From Mycolicibacillus parakoreensis (GTDB taxonomy: Bacteria; Actinomycetota; Actinomycetes; Mycobacteriales; Mycobacteriaceae), in the NCBI RefSeq assembly GCF_022370835.2, contig NZ_CP092365.1, positions 2,232,001 to 2,296,000 on the forward strand: a stretch of DNA of 64,000 nucleotides, in the 5' to 3' direction. The first letter of the stretch is position 1; each line of letters begins with the position of its first letter. The translations under genes were made by a program, and so were the position numbers. A model generated the notes under the pieces. That model did not search any database. It saw only the letters and a list, made by a program, of their open reading frames with translations, and had not been told where the DNA came from. This document shows, piece by piece, positions 59,319 to 64,000 of the stretch.

Positions 59319-60902
59319 TCAGGTTGGGAAAAGATCGGTCCACGACTCGACCGTGGCTCCGTCCACCAGGGTCGTCTGCTGCTCGTAGTGCCCGTCGAGG
59401 GTCATGTACCTGCCGGTGTTCGGGTCGTAGGGAAGCACCGCCACCGAGGGTCCCCCGTCGTCGGCGTAGGACGCCGGGGCGGCATCCGGATCCGGCGGCG
59501 GTGCCGCCTCAGGCTGCTCCGGCGCGGCGCCCGGCGGCGCCGGTGGCGGGGCCTCGGCGTCGGGCGGTGTTCCCGACGCCACCGCCTCCGGCGGCAGCGG
59601 GGTGCCCTCGGTCGGCGCGTAGAGCCGGTCACTGAAGTCGACGCGGTCGTCGACCGGAATACCCTGCTTCACGAGGTTCGGGTCGAACGGGTACGGCCCG
59701 GTGAGGTGCTGGCGCATCGCGATCGGCACGAACCCCTCCGGATCGTCGCAGAGTTCCACGGTGGGCGCCCGCTTGCCGGGGTGCTCGATACACGGGAAGT
59801 TGCGGGCACCGCGCACCGACACCGGCGAATCCTGGGGCAGTTTGCAGTACAGACCGTCCGGGGTGTCGATCGTGGTGGTATCGGCCGGCGACCGCCACGA
59901 CGAGGGCGGCAGGAACCCCACCGTGCACGGGTTGGGATCACCGAAGGTGAGGGTGAAGTCACCCTGCGGAAGGCCGGTCGCATTGTTCTTCGGCAGACCG
60001 AAGGATTGCTGGGCGGCGATGTATCCGGGCAGCAACACCATCATCTGTTCGATCGACGGGTTGTAGACCAAAAGCACCTGCCCGAGCGTGTTCATGTTCG
60101 CCAGCAGAATCGGCAGTGTCGGCTTGAGATCCTGCATCAGGCTCGCCACCTCGTCGGCGAACCCCGGGCCCCGCTGCAAGATGGCACGCAGTTGCGGGTC
60201 GTTGGCCCTGACCTGGCCGGTGATCCCGGCCATGGAGCGCGCAAAGGTCCTGATCGCATCGGTGCTCTTGTCCTGGGAGTCCAGCAGCCGCGCACCGTCG
60301 TCGACGAGGGTGCGCAGCCGATCCGCGCTGCCGCTGGCATCACCGCTGATCGTCGCCGCGGAGTCCAGCAGCGATTGGAAGTCGTAGCCGGCGCCGTCGA
60401 AGGCCAGATAAGTCTCATCCAACAGATCGGCGAGCGTGTCCTTGGGAATGGTGTCCAGCAGCGCGCTGACCCGATCGAGCATCGGGCCGACCGGTTGGGG
60501 CACCTCGGTGTTCGCCGCCGGGATCACCGACCCGTTCTCCAGGTACGGCGGATCGACGGTGCGCGGCAACAGGTCGACGTATTGTTCCCCGATCGCCGAC
60601 ACGCTGCGTACCTCGGCACGCAGGTCGGCGGGGATACGCGGCGAGCGGTTCAGCGACAGGGTCGCAAGCACTCCCCCCTCCGTCAGCGCGACGTCGGTGA
60701 CCGTCCCCATCTGCACGCCGTTGTAGGTGACGTTGGAGAACCGGTAGAGCCCACCGGACTCCGGCAGTTCGAGCTTGACGGTCAGCCGGCCGATCCCCAG
60801 CAGTGTCGGCACCCGCATGTAGTCGAAGAGCATCGACGACACCCCGACGATCGAGGCGATCGTGAACAGGATCAGCTGGATCCGCACGAAACGCGTCAGC
60901 AT
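59319..60902 (-). CDS. mceF: MceF-type protein of the mce lipid importer
   Basis: A 527-residue Mce protein. N-terminal membrane helix (FVRIQLILFTIASIVGVSSMLF), MlaD/Mce domain at about 35-115 (GLYRFSNVTYNGVQMGTVTDVALTEGG, then PADLRAEVRSVSAIGEQYVDLLP), the helical MCE C-terminal needle region to ~300, then a domain with paired cysteines (CTVGF, CKLPQ, CIEHP, LCDD) and a Pro/Ala-rich tail. Part of the hexameric mycobacterial Mce lipid/sterol transport tube across the cell envelope; position after the lipoprotein gene fits MceF. Mce operon number (1-8) is not assignable here. Confidence 0.9.
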   Translation of the reverse strand: MLTRFVRIQLILFTIASIVGVSSMLFDYMRVPTLLGIGRLTVKLELPESGGLYRFSNVTYNGVQMGTVTDVALTEGGVLATLSLNRSPRIPADLRAEVRSVSAIGEQYVDLLPRTVDPPYLENGSVIPAANTEVPQPVGPMLDRVSALLDTIPKDTLADLLDETYLAFDGAGYDFQSLLDSAATISGDASGSADRLRTLVDDGARLLDSQDKSTDAIRTFARSMAGITGQVRANDPQLRAILQRGPGFADEVASLMQDLKPTLPILLANMNTLGQVLLVYNPSIEQMMVLLPGYIAAQQSFGLPKNNATGLPQGDFTLTFGDPNPCTVGFLPPSSWRSPADTTTIDTPDGLYCKLPQDSPVSVRGARNFPCIEHPGKRAPTVELCDDPEGFVPIAMRQHLTGPYPFDPNLVKQGIPVDDRVDFSDRLYAPTEGTPLPPEAVASGTPPDAEAPPPAPPGAAPEQPEAAPPPDPDAAPASYADDGGPSVAVLPYDPNTGRYMTLDGHYEQQTTLVDGATVESWTDLFPT

Positions 60903-62066
60903 CTACCCACCCCCTTCGGGAGCCGGCACGCCAGGCGGAGTCAGCTCGTCCATCGACTTGAGGATCGGCTCTTGCATCGGATTCAGGGAGTAGTTCAGAT
61001 AGAACGGGTCTCCGGGTGCGGGGATCAGCTTGGAGTCCTCGTCACCCCACTGGGTGCCGGCGAACAGGGACCGCTTCAGGCGGGGTTTGGTGAGATCGAA
61101 GACCGCGAACAGGTTCAAAAAGTCGCCCCGGACGGCACGCTCGATGGCGTTGGGCCCGTACGGGAAGGCGCTGGCGTAGGCCACCGCGGCGTTGAGGTCC
61201 GGGCCGATGTCGGCCAGCGAACGGATCGCGGGCTCCAGATGGATGAGGTCGGAGACCAGTTCCTGCCCGGCGTCGTCGACGAGGTCGGCGGCGAGGTCGG
61301 AGAACTGCCCCAGCTTGGTCATCGCGGCGGTGAACTCGGGCCGCTGCGCGTTCAGTACGTCGATGGCCGGCGGGATCTTGTCCAGCGCCTCGTCGAGGGT
61401 GTCGCGCTGCCCGGCGAAGGTGTTGGCGACCCGGTTCATCTCCTGGATCGACGCGACGATGTTGTCACGCTGTCGGTCGAGGGCCCCGGTGAACCGGTCC
61501 AACCGGATGAGCAGGTCACGGATGTCGTTTTCGCGACCGGCCATCATGGTGCTGAAGTTGTGGATGACGTCGCCGATCTGACCGAGCCCGCCACCGTTGA
61601 CCAGCACCGCCAGCGACGAAAGGGTCTGCTCGGTGGACGGATACGTCGATGACGCGTCCAGCGGGATGGTGGCGCCCGGCTCCAGCCGGCCCTCGGGGGC
61701 CTCGCCGATCGGGGGGTTGAGCGCGAGGTGCATCGAGCCCAGCAGGCTGGTCTGGCCCACCGTCGCGACGGCGTTGGCCGGCACCACCACGCCCGGGTTG
61801 ACGGCGATGTCGACCTGAGCGTGCCAATTCTCCACCGTCATCGCCCCGACGCTGCCGACGATCACGTCGGAGAGCATGACCGGCGAGTTGGACTCCAACG
61901 TGCCGACGTTGGCCAACTCCACCGAGAAGTGCTGCGCCCCGGGGCCCCGGCCCTGCACGCCGGGCAACGCGATCGAGTTCAGCCCGCCGAAGGCGCACCC
62001 GGTGACCGTGCAGGCGAGCAGGGCGACCAGCGCCACACCGCGCCGCAGGATGTGCAGACCGATCAT
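60903..62066 (-). CDS. mceE: MceE-type lipoprotein of the mce importer
   Basis: A 387-residue Mce protein with a lipoprotein signal: VALVALLACTVTGC, lipobox VTGC with the lipidated Cys at about 24. The Mce/MlaD domain spans about 45-120 (FSVELANVGTLESNSPVMLSDVIVGSVG), followed by the long helical region. Lipid-anchored E subunit of the six-protein Mce complex. Its ATG region overlaps the end of mceD by four bases and its stop abuts mceF, so the operon is tightly coupled. The C-terminal tail is short and Pro/Gly-rich (GVPAPEGGG). Confidence 0.9.
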   Translation of the reverse strand: MIGLHILRRGVALVALLACTVTGCAFGGLNSIALPGVQGRGPGAQHFSVELANVGTLESNSPVMLSDVIVGSVGAMTVENWHAQVDIAVNPGVVVPANAVATVGQTSLLGSMHLALNPPIGEAPEGRLEPGATIPLDASSTYPSTEQTLSSLAVLVNGGGLGQIGDVIHNFSTMMAGRENDIRDLLIRLDRFTGALDRQRDNIVASIQEMNRVANTFAGQRDTLDEALDKIPPAIDVLNAQRPEFTAAMTKLGQFSDLAADLVDDAGQELVSDLIHLEPAIRSLADIGPDLNAAVAYASAFPYGPNAIERAVRGDFLNLFAVFDLTKPRLKRSLFAGTQWGDEDSKLIPAPGDPFYLNYSLNPMQEPILKSMDELTPPGVPAPEGGG

Positions 62067-63508
62067 GGTGACGGCTCCCCTTCCGCAGGCGGTGGCCCCG
62101 GCACGGGGCCCGGCGGCGGACCGCCCGGCAGCAGCATCCCGTCGAACGTGGTCGGACTCGGCGGGGGCGCCCCGGCGTACAGCGGCGGTGTCGGCGCGGC
62201 AGGCAGCCCGTCAGGCGCGTAGGACCCCGGCGGACTCGCCGGATCGTCCCAACCCGGCGGAGGCGCGACATCGCCGTCCAACCCGGTGTAGGCCGAGATC
62301 GGCAGCTCCGGTTCTGCCGGGTCCGGTGGACGCTCGGCGTTGGGCATCAACGCCGGATCGGTGTAGATCAGTTTGTCCGGGCTGCCCGACTTGGCCAGAT
62401 ACGGGTTGATCGGCAGCGGAAGCCCATTGAAGTTCAGCAGGCGCAGAGCCGGGCCGAGGTACTGCTCGCACAGCTTGCCGGTCTCGGTCGACGTGACGTT
62501 GCCGATCGCGCCGGTCATGGTGCAGATCGCCTGCACCGGGTTGGCCATGTTGATGAATCCGAACGACCCGAGCGGGGTGCCGCTGGAGGCGTTGTACATG
62601 TTGAGCGTGTTGGCGATCGCGTTCGGCGTGATGTGCAGGATGTTGCGGACCGCGTCCTTGGCGTCGGCCAGAGTCTGAGAGACCTGGGACAACCCGTCGA
62701 CCACCTCGACGGTCTCGGCATGGCTGCCGGCGACGAAGTCCCTGACCTCATCGACCGTGTTGGAGAAATCGCGCAGCGCCGCATCGAGATTGGTGCGACT
62801 GTCATCGACCACGCTGGTCAGTGTGGCCAGTCGGGACTCGAATGCCACGATCTGCTGATCACTGTCACGCAACGCGGTCACGAAGGTCTGCAGCCCCTCG
62901 ATGATGTCGACGATGTCACCGCTGCCCTCGGCGAGTATCCGGGCCACACCCGACATCTGCGCCAACGTCTCCCGCAGCTTGGCGCCGTTGCCGTCCATCG
63001 CCGAGGCGGCACTCTCGAGGAAACGGGACGCCGAGGTTCCCGACACGCCGCTGCGTGGACCCAACTCGGCGGCAAGCCGGTTGAGCTGCGTTTTGACCTC
63101 GTCCCACTCCACCGGCACCGCGGTGCGCTCGCGCGGGATCACCGCGCCGTCGGGCAGGGTAGGGCCGTCGCCGTGGTGATACGCCGGGGTCAGCTGCACG
63201 AACCGGGCGGCCACCAGGTTGGGCGCGACGATGACCGCTTTGGCATCGGCGGGCACCGGAACCGTGCGGTCGACGCGCAAGGTGAGCTTGGTCTGCGGGC
63301 CTTGCGGTTCGATCCGGTCGATGGTGCCGACCTTCACCCCGGAGACCCGAACCTCGTCACCGGGGTAGATCGCGGTGGCGGTCGAGAAATACGCGGTGAT
63401 CGTGGTCGGCTTCAGCACGGTCTGGCGGACCACGAACACCCCGCCGACCAGCAGCAGCACGGCCAGCAGGGCTCCGACGGCAACCCGCAGTGGTTTTCTG
63501 GTCGTCAT
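62063..63508 (-). CDS. mceD: MceD-type protein of the mce importer
   Basis: A 481-residue Mce protein. Membrane helix at about 8-30 (VAVGALLAVLLLVGGVFVVRQTVL), MlaD domain 33-110 (TITAYFSTATAIYPGDEVRVSGVKVGTIDRIE), extended helical C-terminal region to ~330, then a long Pro/Gly-rich tail (380-481) expected to be disordered and envelope-exposed. Order C-D-E-F identifies it. Overlaps mceC's stop region by four bases (ATGA-type). Part of the import complex for hydrophobic, probably sterol- or terpenoid-like, compounds (function inferred from family). Confidence 0.9.
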   Translation of the reverse strand: MTTRKPLRVAVGALLAVLLLVGGVFVVRQTVLKPTTITAYFSTATAIYPGDEVRVSGVKVGTIDRIEPQGPQTKLTLRVDRTVPVPADAKAVIVAPNLVAARFVQLTPAYHHGDGPTLPDGAVIPRERTAVPVEWDEVKTQLNRLAAELGPRSGVSGTSASRFLESAASAMDGNGAKLRETLAQMSGVARILAEGSGDIVDIIEGLQTFVTALRDSDQQIVAFESRLATLTSVVDDSRTNLDAALRDFSNTVDEVRDFVAGSHAETVEVVDGLSQVSQTLADAKDAVRNILHITPNAIANTLNMYNASSGTPLGSFGFINMANPVQAICTMTGAIGNVTSTETGKLCEQYLGPALRLLNFNGLPLPINPYLAKSGSPDKLIYTDPALMPNAERPPDPAEPELPISAYTGLDGDVAPPPGWDDPASPPGSYAPDGLPAAPTPPLYAGAPPPSPTTFDGMLLPGGPPPGPVPGPPPAEGEPSP

Positions 63509-64000
63509 CGCGGTGGCAGGTCTCCCGGTTGGGGGATGCCGTTGACCGGGAACGGGATCTCGGCACGCGGGCCGACGTTGTCCGGCGGCTGGCCGGCGTC
63601 GACGCCGCGCCGGAAACCGAAGATGTAGTCCAGGAACGGCTGGAACAGCTGCGGAATGAGCATGTTGGGGATGTAGGCGCTGTAATACGCGCCGTTGGAG
63701 ACGGTTTCCCCCTGGGTGAGCTCGTATTTGGCCAGACCGGGCAGCGCCTTGGCGAGATTGTCGCGGTTTTTCACCAAGACCTCGTTGAGCGTCTTGAGCT
63801 CATCGAGAGTCGGTTTGAGCTGTTCGTCGTTCTGGGCGACCAGCTCCGACAGCTGCCGCGAGACCGCCGAGGTGCTGGCCAGCAGGCTGACGATCGCCTG
63901 CCGGCGGGTGTTGAGGACGTCGACCAGGCTGTCGGCGTCGAGGATCAGCGAGTTGATCTTCTGGCTGCGCTCGGAGAGCACACCGGTCAGATCGGCAGCG
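63505..64000 (-). CDS. mceC: MceC-type protein, 5' part beyond window
   Basis: The C-terminal ~164 residues of an Mce protein, open at the right edge of the window. It shows the heptad-like helical segment LSERSQKINSLILDADSLVDVLNTRRQAIVSLL characteristic of MceC before the terminal domain, and ends GIPQPGDLPPR. The upstream part (membrane helix and MlaD domain) and mceA/B, yrbEA/B genes are expected outside the window to the right. Confidence 0.85.
   Translation of the reverse strand, partial: AADLTGVLSERSQKINSLILDADSLVDVLNTRRQAIVSLLASTSAVSRQLSELVAQNDEQLKPTLDELKTLNEVLVKNRDNLAKALPGLAKYELTQGETVSNGAYYSAYIPNMLIPQLFQPFLDYIFGFRRGVDAGQPPDNVGPRAEIPFPVNGIPQPGDLPPR

Noticed and set aside
1..64000. CRISPR arrays, tRNA or rRNA genes, insertion sequences
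   Set aside because: No regularly spaced repeats, cloverleaf-like segments, rRNA-like sequence or transposase motifs were seen on either strand.

Overview
The window is high-GC DNA with tightly packed genes, many GTG starts and ATGA/GTGA stop-start overlaps. It carries an mce operon, Mce-associated membrane proteins, two short-chain dehydrogenases of the mycofactocin-associated type and a membrane class III cyclase. This points to a mycobacterium, most likely an environmental Mycolicibacterium-type species. No RNA gene, CRISPR array, insertion sequence or phage was found, and no gene-free gap exceeds about 150 bases.

Layout. (1) 1-24.5 kb is a CoA-ester catabolic region: seven crotonases (including the partial one at the left edge), six acyl-CoA ligases, two thiolases, two acyl-CoA dehydrogenases, a thioesterase-fold protein, two SDRs, an amidohydrolase, a BFD-type ferredoxin, and TetR and GntR regulators. 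Three ligases (6602-11103) follow three crotonases in one overlapping plus-strand operon. (2) 24.6-28.4 kb: two cytochromes P450, a mycofactocin-type SDR and the decayed remains of a phosphotransferase. (3) 28.4-36 kb, minus strand: a TetR regulator heads a unit with a ferredoxin, a P450, an amidohydrolase, two M24-fold proteins (one lacking metal ligands) and a crotonase; an SDR lies upstream, then a plus-strand adenylate/guanylate cyclase. (4) 37.6-50.4 kb: an LLM flavin oxidoreductase diverges from an aldehyde dehydrogenase/SnoaL pair. Next comes a minus-strand operon of meta-cleavage hydrolase, FAD phenol hydroxylase, class III extradiol dioxygenase, KstD-like dehydrogenase, LLM oxidoreductase and alpha/beta hydrolase. 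It faces an IclR regulator and a second KstD-like flavoprotein. (5) 50.5-57.8 kb: an exported protein, two Mce-associated proteins, then a minus-strand operon of aldehyde dehydrogenase, class III CoA-transferase, an HMG-CoA-synthase-like/DUF35 fusion and an SCP2-type thiolase-like protein. (6) 57.9-64 kb: the 3' part of an mce operon (mceC partial, D, E, F) followed by three small exported proteins.

How it may work (inference). Mce imports a hydrophobic, probably ring-containing substrate. P450s hydroxylate it; SDRs and aldehyde dehydrogenases oxidise alcohols to acids; ligases form CoA esters for beta-oxidation-like degradation. KstD-like flavoproteins could desaturate or aromatise a ring ketone, and the MhpA/B/C-like set would hydroxylate, cleave and hydrolyse the aromatic ring. 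Matching operator-like palindromes tie distant pieces together: TTGTG-N9-CACAA at the IclR/meta-cleavage promoter and at the aldehyde dehydrogenase/CoA-transferase/thiolase operon, a 20-base element shared by the TetR gene at 530 and the LLM/aldehyde dehydrogenase divergent promoter, and another shared by the TetR gene at 35067 and the SDR/cyclase promoter. The substrate cannot be named from sequence alone.
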